Below, in pieces: positions 1-8,796 of a DNA stretch of 60,171 nt. The notes under the pieces are model-generated. The model worked only from the letters and a program-made list of their open reading frames with translations, searched no databases and was not told where the DNA came from. The translations under genes and the position numbers were made by a program. Origin of the DNA: a virus; IMG/VR virus record IMGVR_UViG_3300042887_002054, positions 1 to 60,171 of that record; one strand, written 5' to 3'. Position 1 is the stretch's first letter, and every line of letters begins with the position of its first letter.

Positions 1-1099
1 TTTTACGAGATGTTTGATCTAACATAGCACGTAACTGTTCTAATAATGCTATTTTTTCTGCTCTAGCGTCAGTTAATAAATCTTGTTGATTTAATGTTAC
101 CTCAGATCCAGGGATAGGAACAGTACTATATTTTCCTCTTACATATGCTAACATTTCTTTAACTAAACATAAAGTGTATTGACGAATCCATTGTCTACCA
201 ATTGAATTTATTTGTACATAAACTGGATTAGTATAAGGTACATTTGATACATTAGTAATTAAACTTCCTGTTGCTTGAGCATTATTTGAAGTTACAGGAT
301 TATTTCTTTCTTCTTGTATAATGTAATGAATAAACATTTTGTCATTATACCCTTCCGTAACTCCAGTTGGAATAGGAAATATTCTAACATGATTATTATG
401 AATATCAAATGAGAAAGCTGCTTTTCTAATTTGATCATTTAATTGAATTGCTTGTACTTTTTGTACATCAAAATATATAGGCATTAACAAGAAGTTAATA
501 CCAGGAGAAAATTGACCAAATCCAAATGTTTCAAGTAATGATTGGATACCAGTACCAGTACCAGCGTATGGATCAAAATAACGAACAATTGCTGGTGGTG
601 ATTCGTAAAATATTTTTTTAATTTCAATAGAACCTGTGATGCCTTGAGCTTTTAATTGTGCAGCAACATCATAATCTTGTACATGGTTTTTTAATGTAAA
701 TGAACCAGTATACCAAGTAGTATAACCACCTGCTCCTGCTTCAGAAGCATATGTTTCAGAAACACGAATTATACTACCAAGATTTGGTGTTATAACTTGA
801 TTATTTAAAGTATAACCAGCAGAACCAGTTGTACTACCTTCTAAATTAAGATAATTTTCACGAACTTTCCATTGGTAAACTTCATTACCGTATGTAGTAA
901 CTGCTTCTTCAAAAGCAGTAAAAAATGAACCTGATTGTAATTCAACTTCAACTAAAGGATAGCCTAAGCGCTGTGCACACCATTGTGCTACATTAACAGC
1001 ATCTGTTCTAAAGACACTGTCATTATCATAAAACTTAAATGGAGTTGAACTACCAGAAACATATGTTGAGGTACCGTTATAAATTGCTATATTTGACAT
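1..1099 (-). CDS. 13: Neck / head-completion protein, gp13-like (3' end outside window)
   Basis: Translating the minus strand from the ATG at 1099 gives an open frame of about 366 codons that runs off the left edge without a stop. The N-terminal part has a wrong-way-in-from-the-end pattern familiar from T4-like neck proteins: an early 'YPLVEVEL' segment followed by 'FFTAFEEAVTTYGNEV'. Near the edge it has 'RQWIRQYTLCLVKEMLAYVRGKYSTV' type residues (about 300-325) followed by a 'P-I-P-G-S-E-V-T-L-N' stretch, typical of gp13. In T4, gp13 binds gp14 and closes the filled head. It follows the PhoH gene and a late-type box at 1122-1130. Assignment is by remembered family pattern; general virion structural identity is surer than the gp13 name. 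Confidence 0.6.
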   Translation of the reverse strand, partial: MSNIAIYNGTSTYVSGSSTPFKFYDNDSVFRTDAVNVAQWCAQRLGYPLVEVELQSGSFFTAFEEAVTTYGNEVYQWKVRENYLNLEGSTTGSAGYTLNNQVITPNLGSIIRVSETYASEAGAGGYTTWYTGSFTLKNHVQDYDVAAQLKAQGITGSIEIKKIFYESPPAIVRYFDPYAGTGTGIQSLLETFGFGQFSPGINFLLMPIYFDVQKVQAIQLNDQIRKAAFSFDIHNNHVRIFPIPTGVTEGYNDKMFIHYIIQEERNNPVTSNNAQATGSLITNVSNVPYTNPVYVQINSIGRQWIRQYTLCLVKEMLAYVRGKYSTVPIPGSEVTLNQQDLLTDARAEKIALLEQLRAMLDQTSRK

Positions 1100-1121
1100 T
1101 ACTTAAGTAGTATTTAACACG

Positions 1122-1130
1122 TATAAATAT
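1122..1130 (-). promoter_or_regulatory. Late-type box ATATTTATA upstream of the neck gene
   Basis: The minus strand reads ATATTTATA with 22 nt between the box and the ATG at 1099. The same nonamer recurs in front of many late genes in this window and is a candidate late promoter. Confidence 0.45.
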
Positions 1131-1132
1131 AA

Positions 1133-1801
1133 CTATTTTCCGTATTCGTATTCAAGTATTTTGCCTACTAAATCAGAACGATGGTTTTCTTTCAATTTAA
1201 TCCACTTAATTTCCTCAATTTTTTTAGATAATTCAATAACGTAGCTTAAGCCGTTTATTTCGCCTGTAGATGATTTGATATCGGTTTGTTCATTATCACC
1301 GTTGATGACAATTTTACCATTTTTACCTAAGCGTGTCAATATGGCTAGCATTTCACCTTTAGTTAGGTTTTGTGCCTCCTCGACTATTAATATATCGTCA
1401 ATTGTTTTACCACGAATAAACTGAACGGGTAAGGCTTTAACTTTACCATCTTCAATCATTTTAGGTACTTCACTTTTGTCTGAGCAGCATTTAATTAGAT
1501 TTTCAACTAATGCCTCCATGTATGGATCAAATTTTTCACTTAAAGCGCCAGGTAAAAATCCTAAACTTCTACCCACCTCAATGGCGGCTCGTGTATTATA
1601 TATACACCCAATTTGTTTTTTTTTAAGGAAATCTAAGGCGGCTTGAGCACATACTAACGATTTACCACTACCTGCTCTACCCGTAACAATAACGATTTGA
1701 TTTTCTACTATTAACCTTTTTGCTTCTTTTTGCTCTTCATTTAATTGCAGAGCGTTTATAGACTTGATTTCACTTTTTCTCTCGCGATTAGGTTCTCTCA
1801 T
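1133..1801 (-). CDS. phoH: PhoH-like P-loop ATPase
   Basis: This 222-residue protein matches the PhoH family, ATPases/helicase-like proteins common in marine and other T4-like phages. Walker A is GRAGSGKS (41-48). Walker B is in DDILIVEEAQ (135-144). A polar VINGDNEQ strand (165-172) and a late basic ENHRSD (205-210) fit the family. I chose the ATG at 1801 over one 63 nt upstream at 1864, because the longer version would read through the terminator hairpin at 1837-1862 and add an unrelated hydrophobic stretch. It lies between the capsid and neck genes. Its cellular role in phages is not established. Confidence 0.9.
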   Translation of the reverse strand: MREPNRERKSEIKSINALQLNEEQKEAKRLIVENQIVIVTGRAGSGKSLVCAQAALDFLKKKQIGCIYNTRAAIEVGRSLGFLPGALSEKFDPYMEALVENLIKCCSDKSEVPKMIEDGKVKALPVQFIRGKTIDDILIVEEAQNLTKGEMLAILTRLGKNGKIVINGDNEQTDIKSSTGEINGLSYVIELSKKIEEIKWIKLKENHRSDLVGKILEYEYGK

Positions 1802-1829
1802 GTATAACGATTTGGTTACGTATACATAT

Positions 1830-1862
1830 AAAAAAAGAGACCCAAGCTTGCGCTTGAGTCTC
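1830..1862 (-). terminator. Strong Rho-independent terminator after the major capsid gene
   Basis: On the minus strand an 11-bp stem (1837-1847 with 1852-1862, one G-U wobble) is capped by GCAA, a GNRA tetraloop, and followed directly by seven T residues (1836-1830). It lies just past the capsid stop at 1898. A shorter hairpin (about 1868-1883) precedes it. The G-U pair only works on the minus strand, which fixes the direction. Confidence 0.9.
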
Positions 1863-1897
1863 AATTTATAGCCTTACGGGGCTAATGTATATTAGGG

Positions 1898-3481
1898 TTA
1901 GATAGTATCTAAACCAGCTACATAGATCTTACCATAGTAATCAGGACGGATCATTTTCTTCGCGTAACGAGTCATAAGACCTTTACGTGGAGTAAATGTA
2001 TTCGGATCGTATAACAATGGAGTCATGATCAATGGAACATATGGAGCAAATACAGCACCACACTCTAAGAATTGAGCACCTTTGTAACCCATTAAGATTA
2101 CGTTCTCAGTCATGTAAGGATTTTTGTAAACCTTATAACGACTGTTTAAAGAACCAACCTTTTGGATACCAAAATTAAATTCCATTTTCTCGCCATCACC
2201 ATCAGAAGCAAATCCTGGGATTGATTCGATGATTGTAGCAACTGTAGGAGAAGTAACTAAGAAATTAGCACCACCTCTTAAAGTTAACTGATGGATAATG
2301 TTAGAAACTTTTTGTAATTTAGTACCTAAAGTTTGGAACCAACCACCTTGTGTGTTGTAGTATCCTAAGTTATTGTTAGCTACACCAGCAGCATTCAAAG
2401 ACTGATTGTTAACTGCAGACCATCTTTCAGTTGTGAAAGCATTTTCAATTAACATATCTAAGATCTCTAAATCAATCTCCATAGAGATGTATTGAGATAA
2501 GATACCAGTTAATTCAGCTTCAGCATCTACTGAATGGTAAGCATTTAAGTCTTGAGCAAATTCTGGAGTCCATTGTGCTTTCAACTTACGAGTTTTAGCA
2601 ACAATTGCTTCAGATTTCAATTGAACATTGATTTCTGGAATAGAAATTGATGTAGCACCGTTTGTTTTAGAAGAACCATCTTCAAAATCACCACGAGTTT
2701 CTGTAGTTGGAGCTACTGAGTAGAACAATAATACGTTAGCTGGTTGGAAGTTAGCTGGAACAACTGAACCAGTAACGATGAACGAAGCAGTGTTATTATT
2801 TACTGTAGTGAATTGTTGGATCATATCTGTAGCAGCAACAGAACCTGTAGAGAATACAAATGATCTAACAGAGTTTTGATCAGCATTAGTTGGCAATGGA
2901 ACTAATACTTTCTTGTAAGAACCAGTTACTACGAAATCTGAGTTAAAGTTAACGTCAGCAAAAGTTACTGATGCAGTTACTGCAGAAATAGAAGCTGAGT
3001 ATTGGTTAAATGAATAACCAAAACGACCAGCACCATATAATGATTGAGAAGCAATGTTAGTTGTGTTATCAACTGTGCTTGCACCATATAATGAATCACC
3101 AGCAGCAAATGGAGACTTAGAAGTACCATATTTGAAATCAAGATAGAATACAAGACCTGAAGGTAAGTTCATTGGTTGTACGCTAACGAATTCTTTAGCA
3201 GCGATTTCACCGAATACACGGCGAACTAATGGTAATGCAACACCATTCCAGCTTTCGCCAGAATATGCACCTGCACCAGAAGCTTGACCACCTGTTTGAG
3301 ATGCTTCTGTAACTAATTGCTTAGCTTGGTTTTCCAATAGCATAGCCATTGTGTTTTTGTCTGTAGTGTTCTTGATACCTTCTAAAAGGCCAGATTTTTC
3401 CCACTTAGCAGACAATTTCTTTGAATCTTCCATTACACTCTTGTATTGGTTTGATGATTCTAATAATTGTTGTACGTTCAT
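1898..3481 (-). CDS. 23: Major capsid protein, gp23-like
   Basis: The 527-residue protein has the T4 gp23 layout. A helical N-terminal propeptide (about 1-59) rich in Lys and Glu ends in LVTE followed by Ala, the expected region for prohead protease cleavage. Then come a Gly/Ser-rich segment and the typical 'SWNGVALPLVRRVFGEIAAKEF' style opening of the mature protein, with 'PSGLVFYLDFKYG' after it. Length agrees with gp23 (521 in T4). It is downstream of the scaffold and followed by a strong terminator, as expected for a highly expressed gene. The cleavage residue E59 is inferred from T4; the P3 residue here is Val rather than Ile/Leu. Confidence 0.95.
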   Translation of the reverse strand: MNVQQLLESSNQYKSVMEDSKKLSAKWEKSGLLEGIKNTTDKNTMAMLLENQAKQLVTEASQTGGQASGAGAYSGESWNGVALPLVRRVFGEIAAKEFVSVQPMNLPSGLVFYLDFKYGTSKSPFAAGDSLYGASTVDNTTNIASQSLYGAGRFGYSFNQYSASISAVTASVTFADVNFNSDFVVTGSYKKVLVPLPTNADQNSVRSFVFSTGSVAATDMIQQFTTVNNNTASFIVTGSVVPANFQPANVLLFYSVAPTTETRGDFEDGSSKTNGATSISIPEINVQLKSEAIVAKTRKLKAQWTPEFAQDLNAYHSVDAEAELTGILSQYISMEIDLEILDMLIENAFTTERWSAVNNQSLNAAGVANNNLGYYNTQGGWFQTLGTKLQKVSNIIHQLTLRGGANFLVTSPTVATIIESIPGFASDGDGEKMEFNFGIQKVGSLNSRYKVYKNPYMTENVILMGYKGAQFLECGAVFAPYVPLIMTPLLYDPNTFTPRKGLMTRYAKKMIRPDYYGKIYVAGLDTI

Positions 3482-3513
3482 TTTAAACGAGTTTTGTTTT
3501 TAAATTAATAATC

Positions 3514-4746
3514 TTATTTGATAATGTTTGCAAGTTTTTGCATACGAGCAATTACATCATTTGATTCAACGATAGTTGATTTTGGAGCAACACCAGCAGC
3601 TTTAGAAGCAAATCCTAAAGATTCTTTAATAGATGACTTCTTAGAAGCACCTAAAGTAGAACTTTGAATAGATTCAAATAATTCTTTAGCTTGTTTTGGT
3701 GTAGTCGCTTTGTCGAATGAAGCAATTACTTTTAATTTTTGAGATTCAGATAAATTCTTAGCTTTGAAGATTTTATTAACATAAAGCAACTTAGCATTTA
3801 ATAAGTTTTGCTCATGTAATTCAGCACGTAATGTTTCGATTGTTTCAATCGCTTCTTTCATTTCGTCTTTTTCTTTTTTAGCTTCTTCCATATCCATTCC
3901 TACTCCTTGTTTTGACATTGAAGTACGAACGTTTTGTAATTTTGAATACAATTCTGGATTCTTTTGTTTTAAAAGATCTTGAGCTTTCATAATAGCAGCG
4001 CCTGTTAATCCCATTCCTGCTACGCCAGCTAATGCTGTTAATACGTCAGCGATTGCAGATTCATTTAAAGATTCAGTTTCTTCAACTTCATCTAAAGCAT
4101 CTAGTTCAGCTAATAATTCTTCTAAGTTTAAATCTTCATCTTCAGCTGGTTCTTCAGTACCCATTTCTAAGCCCATTTCTTCTTCACTATCTACCATTTC
4201 TGCTTCTTCGTCAGCTGGTGTTTCCATTTCTTCAGCTTCTAATTCAGATGAGATAATGTCTCTGATGATGTCTTTTAATGCGTCTACTGTTAAATCAGTG
4301 ATTTTGTCACCTTCTTCAGATTCTTCTTCAGACTCTTCGTCTTCAGTTTCTTCTTCTTCGGTTTCCTCTTCTTCGGTTTCAGCTTCTTCCATTTTTTCTT
4401 CGTCGTAAGCTTCTTCCATTTTTTCTTCTCTTTTTTCGTCTTTTTCAGCATCTAATTCAGCTAAAATTTCAGATAAATCGAAGTCTTCTTCTAATTCTTC
4501 TGTTTCTTCAAGTGCAGCGCCTGTAGCTCTGTACTTGTCTTGAATTTTGTCACTTGTTTCATCAGGATAAAATCCTTCTTTTACTTCCTCGTCATTCTCC
4601 ATTTCCTGCAATTTTGCAGAAATCATAGATTGTAATTGAGGACCAAGAGCTTCTTCAAGAGCAGCCTTTGCATTTACTAATGCAGCTTCGCGTACTTGTT
4701 TAGCGTCAGCAATAGCTTCCTTAAACAAATCTTTGTTTGTACTCAT
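3514..4746 (-). CDS. 22: Prohead core scaffolding protein, gp22-like
   Basis: This 410-residue, very acidic protein lies directly upstream of the capsid gene and downstream of the protease, the T4 gene 21-22-23 order. Residues about 95-225 are nearly all Glu/Asp with Met, Leu and Thr. The C-terminal third (about 285-385) contains a charged coiled coil and 'LLNAKLLYVNKIFKAKNLSE', the recognisable gp22 core. Several (L/I)xE sites suggest destruction by the protease after assembly. At 410 residues it is longer than T4 gp22 (about 270), mainly because of the acidic insert. A good Shine-Dalgarno AAGGAGA lies about 8 nt before the ATG, rare in this window and consistent with high expression. Confidence 0.9.
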   Translation of the reverse strand: MSTNKDLFKEAIADAKQVREAALVNAKAALEEALGPQLQSMISAKLQEMENDEEVKEGFYPDETSDKIQDKYRATGAALEETEELEEDFDLSEILAELDAEKDEKREEKMEEAYDEEKMEEAETEEEETEEEETEDEESEEESEEGDKITDLTVDALKDIIRDIISSELEAEEMETPADEEAEMVDSEEEMGLEMGTEEPAEDEDLNLEELLAELDALDEVEETESLNESAIADVLTALAGVAGMGLTGAAIMKAQDLLKQKNPELYSKLQNVRTSMSKQGVGMDMEEAKKEKDEMKEAIETIETLRAELHEQNLLNAKLLYVNKIFKAKNLSESQKLKVIASFDKATTPKQAKELFESIQSSTLGASKKSSIKESLGFASKAAGVAPKSTIVESNDVIARMQKLANIIK

Positions 4747-4828
4747 TTTGTGTTTCTCCTTAAATTTAATTTTGGAAATAAGCTTATTGTAAAAAGCTTA
4801 ATAGAATTGTTTGTAATACCTGAGTTGC

Positions 4829-4861
4829 AAAAAAATGGGCAACCCATTCTAGGTTACCCAT
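4829..4861 (-). terminator. Rho-independent terminator between protease and scaffold genes
   Basis: On the minus strand a 9-10 bp stem (4835-4844 with 4852-4861, one G-U wobble) with a 7-nt loop is followed by a run of T residues (4835-4829). It would end transcripts leaving the prohead protease gene, leaving the scaffold-capsid pair to a separate promoter. Confidence 0.8.
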
Positions 4862-4895
4862 AAATATATGTAGATACGTTAAAGCGCGATCCTTT

Positions 4896-5504
4896 CTAAC
4901 AAAGAGGACAAGCTCCTGTTGTAGTGCAGATGATTTCTGTAATTAAGCTATTAACTTTACTATAATCTGCGTTAAGTTGTGTTTGTTTACCTTCAGCCAA
5001 TGTCATATATGCATTAGGTGTAGATGGTACTGATACCAAATCCCAACATAATAATTCAAAATCGTCTTGTACTTCAACTGTTTCACCAATTTGTTTAACA
5101 GAACCCATACCACGAGATGATATACCTAATGGAATGCCTGCTAAAATAATTTCTTGAGCAATTTTACCTGATGGTGTATTCAATAATGTTAACATACCCA
5201 TTACATCATTACCTTCCCACCAAACCTTATTAATAACGTGTGATACGTTATTTAAGTTAACAATTGTAGATTCAGGATGATCTAATTCACCCATTGCTGT
5301 ATTTGATTTTACAGGACCATTTGCATAAATTTCTACTTGTTTTTTTAAAACTTCTGGTGGGTAAACACGGCCATTACCGTTTTTTACTCCTGATTCTTGC
5401 AATTTACCTGTAATACGCATTCTACCATCACCTGTGCTTTTAGCTTCAGATAATGTCATTTTAGCAATGTGGAACGGTGTATGATCTATTAATAATTGTT
5501 TCAT
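4896..5504 (-). CDS. 21: Prohead core protease, gp21-like
   Basis: This 202-residue serine protease resembles T4 gp21, which trims scaffold, capsid and internal proteins after (L/I)-x-E. The catalytic His is in GELDHP (H76) and the Ser in GISSRG (S129/S130). The N-terminus carries its own candidate self-cleavage site, LSE (18-20) followed by Ala. Length and position fit the family. The C-terminus ends in a Cys-containing tail, CTTTGACPLC. In this phage it is the presumed processing enzyme for the many leader-bearing proteins encoded at 5.5-29.7 kb and 51.8-52.1 kb. Confidence 0.92.
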   Translation of the reverse strand: MKQLLIDHTPFHIAKMTLSEAKSTGDGRMRITGKLQESGVKNGNGRVYPPEVLKKQVEIYANGPVKSNTAMGELDHPESTIVNLNNVSHVINKVWWEGNDVMGMLTLLNTPSGKIAQEIILAGIPLGISSRGMGSVKQIGETVEVQDDFELLCWDLVSVPSTPNAYMTLAEGKQTQLNADYSKVNSLITEIICTTTGACPLC

Positions 5505-5512
5505 TTTATTAT

Positions 5513-7033
5513 TTAGTTAATTTTGATTAACTTTTCAATTTCAGATTTATAACCTTTTCCAAAAGATTTTAATAATGTAGTATTATTAGTTTCGTTATCT
5601 TTAACCATTCTATTAATTTCCTTAGTTACTTGTTGCAATTCAAAATCATTTTCAGCAGCTTTATCTACTTTAGCTTTGTACATTCTATAGTAATCAATTG
5701 CAAGTCTAGCATCTGCTATATCTTTAATATCTTGATCTACTGTTTTTTCAATTTTTACAGTATCAACTATATCTTTCTTTTGATTAAAATCTAATTGAGT
5801 TGAACCAAGTAAAGATCCAATAATAGCAGCTGTTATAAGTCCTTTTTTAAGATATGATACAAGTTTACCTTTATCAAATATACCTTCTTGTAATGTTTCT
5901 AAAATATCATCTACAATTTTTTGTTCATCAGGTGATAATCCTTCGTTTTTAGCATCTAAATTATCGCGTCCATCATACATTTCTTTCATCATTTCGCGAA
6001 CCATATTTTTTAATTTTTCCATTGAACCACCTAAGTCAACACCTGGTCTAAATTCTGGTTTTCCTGCTTCTAGGCCATCAATATCGATACCAGCGAAGAA
6101 CATTCCCTTATTATATATAGCTTTAACTTTACCTTGGTTTTCTTCGAATTTAACTATTTTAATTTTTTCACCATCGTATGTTGTTGCTTCATCACCTTTT
6201 TGAAATTCAACTCCATCAGCGTTTGTTGCTTTAATGATGTAATTTTTGCTATCTCTTACTATTTTATATTTTTCAGGATCAGCAGGTAAATCTTGAAAGC
6301 GCATTCTTTCTTCTACGTTTTCTTTAATCTTTTTTTTTTCTTCAACCTTAGGCATCTTAACTTTTTTCATACCTCTAGCTGTATCAACTGCAGTTTTTTC
6401 TGTGTAAAACTTCATTTGATGATCTTCTGGTTTTGAAGAATCCATTGTTTGCATTTCAAAATCTCTAATACCAGTTAACTTCATGTTAGTATAGTATTGA
6501 GGATTTTTCTTAATATTTTTATAAACCATATTACGAATAGTTTCATAAGATTCTTGAGGATAGAATAAATGTTCCATTTCAATTCCTGTTAATACTTCTT
6601 GAACGTTTTCGTCAGGTTGAGTTTTTGCTTTTTCTTGTTTTTGAGCTTCAGTAATTTCTTCTAATGGCTCATCTAACACGTCTGATTTAACAGCTGTTTC
6701 ACCAGCCATTTCATCTTCAAGTTGCTTTAACATAGCATCAAACTCAGTATCGCTATCATTTATAGGATCTGCTATATTAGGATCTGTGTCAGCATACATC
6801 ATTTTTTCTTTTTCGTCTCGTGATAATTTTGTAAAATCTTTATCAGCAGCTATTTCTTCATCTATTAATGATTCAGAAATAATGCCCTTATTTTTAAGAA
6901 TTTTAACAGCATCATCAAATGATGTTACATTAGTTATATAATGTGGCATAGTCATACGTAAATTTCTCATAAAATTACCTTGTGACATTTTACCTTCTGT
7001 TAAATTGATGTACTGTTGTTTTATACTTTTCAT
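5513..7033 (-). CDS. Putative capsid-internal protein with leader and C-terminal hydrophobic segment
   Basis: The 506-residue protein is not assigned to a family. It starts MKSIKQQYINLTE then Gly, fitting the (L/I)xE leader pattern seen in many neighbours. The middle (about 50-240) is acidic/lysine-rich and probably partly disordered. Residues about 376-383 contain LQE, followed by a lysine-rich stretch and a hydrophobic segment (398-412, GLITAAIIGSLLGST), then a charged C-terminal domain of about 95 residues starting with a VDTVKIEK motif. A similar 'cleavage site, lysines, hydrophobic segment, VDTIKI' order occurs in the 1002-residue protein at 20527-23535. It is 8 nt from the protease gene. 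Role in head assembly or ejection is inferred only. Confidence 0.7.
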   Translation of the reverse strand: MKSIKQQYINLTEGKMSQGNFMRNLRMTMPHYITNVTSFDDAVKILKNKGIISESLIDEEIAADKDFTKLSRDEKEKMMYADTDPNIADPINDSDTEFDAMLKQLEDEMAGETAVKSDVLDEPLEEITEAQKQEKAKTQPDENVQEVLTGIEMEHLFYPQESYETIRNMVYKNIKKNPQYYTNMKLTGIRDFEMQTMDSSKPEDHQMKFYTEKTAVDTARGMKKVKMPKVEEKKKIKENVEERMRFQDLPADPEKYKIVRDSKNYIIKATNADGVEFQKGDEATTYDGEKIKIVKFEENQGKVKAIYNKGMFFAGIDIDGLEAGKPEFRPGVDLGGSMEKLKNMVREMMKEMYDGRDNLDAKNEGLSPDEQKIVDDILETLQEGIFDKGKLVSYLKKGLITAAIIGSLLGSTQLDFNQKKDIVDTVKIEKTVDQDIKDIADARLAIDYYRMYKAKVDKAAENDFELQQVTKEINRMVKDNETNNTTLLKSFGKGYKSEIEKLIKIN

Positions 7034-7043
7034 TGTCTATATT

Positions 7044-7172
7044 TTATCTTCCTTGCCCTTTGTAAGCTTTTGGCTTTGGAGTATGTTTGTTATAAGATTT
7101 TTTAGCTGATCCGTTTTTGCTTTTACCAAAAGAAACTTTATTAGGGTTTCCTGCTACTTTAGTCTTTGCCAT
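7044..7172 (-). CDS. Small basic protein (42 aa)
   Basis: The ATG at 7172 overlaps the stop of the preceding gene as TAATG. The frame encodes 42 residues, MAKTKVAGNPNKVSFGK at the start and ending KAYKGQGR, with about twelve Lys/Arg and almost no acidic residues. Such a strongly basic peptide in a prohead cluster could bind DNA or the acidic scaffold; this is inferred. No known family was recognised. The tight coupling to the upstream gene and lysine-rich composition make a real gene likely. Confidence 0.7.
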   Translation of the reverse strand: MAKTKVAGNPNKVSFGKSKNGSAKKSYNKHTPKPKAYKGQGR

Positions 7173-8122
7173 TACTGCTTAAGATTATTTATTTTAGTGT
7201 TTAAATGATTTACCATTTCAGAGATTTGAGCAACAGCTTTTTCTGTTCTACCCCAATATTGCACACCATCACCTTCGCTTAATTCTTGTTTCATACGTTG
7301 AGTGTAATCAACAATACGATCAATTTCGTTTATTTTTCTTTTTACTTCACGCATTGCTTTATGCAATTGTTCAGCTTTAGTTCTATGTTTAACTTCTTTT
7401 TTAAATTGTTTATAAGTTGCCTCATTTAACAATTCTTCTTGAATTAATTTTTCTAAATTTTCTTTATACATTTTGTATGATGGTTTTTCAGCTGATTTCC
7501 AAATAGCTTTATAGTCTCTTACTTTGGAATCACTTGGCATTCCTTTAGGTGCTAGTTTCATTCCTTGAGACTTAGCAGTTTTAGTAGCAGCATTTGTTTT
7601 TTGACCTTTAGGAGAAAAAGCATTTGCTGATAAATAACCAGGTACACCAGCTGTAGTAGATTCTTCATCTAACAACTCACGTACTAATGTTTTAATATAT
7701 TCTTTTATATCCATATTTTTATTTTCTTTTACTCCTGCTATTGTTCTACCTTTATATTTGCTTTGCAAAAACCCAACCATTCTAGAATTCATATTAAAAT
7801 CAGATTCTAATGGTTTATCATCTGATTCTGATTCTATTGATTTAGACATAGCTTGCATAAATCCATTTTCAACTGTGTCATCTACAATAGCAGACATTTG
7901 ATCATCTATATCTAATTTATCTAACCAAGTGTTAGTTTTTTTAGCATCTGGTTTTGATATAGCCGCTTTTATAAAATCAAATGTTGTTTTAGCTGCATTA
8001 GCTCCAGGTATTAAACCTATTACTGTATCTAAAGCCACATTTCCTATTTGTTGTCCTTTTTGTTTAAGGGCAATAGATTTGATAATTTTTTTTAAATCAC
8101 CATATGTTTTTAATTCAGCCAC
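7172..8122 (-). CDS. Prohead-cluster protein with repeated internal cleavage-like sites
   Basis: The 316-residue protein has no confident family. The N-terminal part (about 1-75) has the hydrophobic segment VALDTVIGLIPGANAAKTTF and 'SAIVDDTVENGF'. Residues about 135-155 contain an internal leader-like segment, MDIKEYIKTLVRELLDEE, and residues about 225-235 contain LIQEELLNEA, both helical with (L/I)xE ends. The last 80 residues form a charged, probably coiled-coil region. It overlaps its neighbours by one base on each side. The internal leader-like repeats suggest that it is cut into pieces by the prohead protease during maturation, which remains inference. Confidence 0.65.
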   Translation of the reverse strand: MAELKTYGDLKKIIKSIALKQKGQQIGNVALDTVIGLIPGANAAKTTFDFIKAAISKPDAKKTNTWLDKLDIDDQMSAIVDDTVENGFMQAMSKSIESESDDKPLESDFNMNSRMVGFLQSKYKGRTIAGVKENKNMDIKEYIKTLVRELLDEESTTAGVPGYLSANAFSPKGQKTNAATKTAKSQGMKLAPKGMPSDSKVRDYKAIWKSAEKPSYKMYKENLEKLIQEELLNEATYKQFKKEVKHRTKAEQLHKAMREVKRKINEIDRIVDYTQRMKQELSEGDGVQYWGRTEKAVAQISEMVNHLNTKINNLKQ

Positions 8123-8796
8123 TATTTATATCCTAAATTAGTTAATGATTTTTCAACAGCACTACGTATAGCAGATTTACTAATTTTACCAGGTTCAAGC
8201 CCTAATGTACCAAACCAATTTTCAAAAGCACCTGGAAATTCTTGGATATTATTAATCATTTTAGCTTTATTAGCCACAGTTGTTGCTTTTGTTTGAGCTG
8301 TTCCTAAATTTTTAACATCAGAAGGAATACTAGCTATTTCTTGTACTCTTTTTCTATCATTTGAATTTTGAGCTCTATCATACTTGTATGTACTTGTATT
8401 ATATTTTGATCTTTGTTTTTCTTGTTTTAAGTTAAACATTGCTATAAATCCTTTTGAGCCAGGTACACTTCCTACTTTACCTTCTATTTCATTAGATGAA
8501 TATTTTTTAACTAATTCTTCTGCTTCTGCTTCAGAATCAAAACCAACTACATTAATCCATTCTACACTATACCATACCATTAAAGCACCAGCTTCTTTAG
8601 TATCACCAACACTAATAGCTTTTCCTTTATCCGCTAAAGATTGATTTTGAAATTCAAGTCCTACTTTTTTACCTTGTTTTTTAAGGTCTGAATAGATATT
8701 TTTAGCTAGGCTACTTACTATAGAAACATCTAATTCATTTAATTCTGTTGTTTGGCTTTCAATAAGAATACCAGCTAATTGTTGTAATCTGTTCAT
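8122..8796 (-). CDS. Leader-bearing protein of unknown function (224 aa)
   Basis: The protein starts MNRLQQLAGILIES, which closely matches the start of the 87-residue protein at 17472-17735 (MQQLAGVINES). The leader ends LIE (11-13), a candidate gp21 site. The rest is a soluble mixed alpha/beta sequence with a lysine/arginine-rich middle (about 125-150) and no recognised motif. The start is fixed by TAATG overlap with the upstream gene. It sits inside the portal-to-protease cluster, so a capsid-internal location is likely, but its function is unknown. Confidence 0.65.
   Translation of the reverse strand: MNRLQQLAGILIESQTTELNELDVSIVSSLAKNIYSDLKKQGKKVGLEFQNQSLADKGKAISVGDTKEAGALMVWYSVEWINVVGFDSEAEAEELVKKYSSNEIEGKVGSVPGSKGFIAMFNLKQEKQRSKYNTSTYKYDRAQNSNDRKRVQEIASIPSDVKNLGTAQTKATTVANKAKMINNIQEFPGAFENWFGTLGLEPGKISKSAIRSAVEKSLTNLGYK

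Noticed and set aside
4032-4256. Leu/Gln-rich plus-strand frame antisense to the scaffold gene
   Set aside because: It is the complement of the Glu/Asp-rich scaffold repeat and has no independent features.
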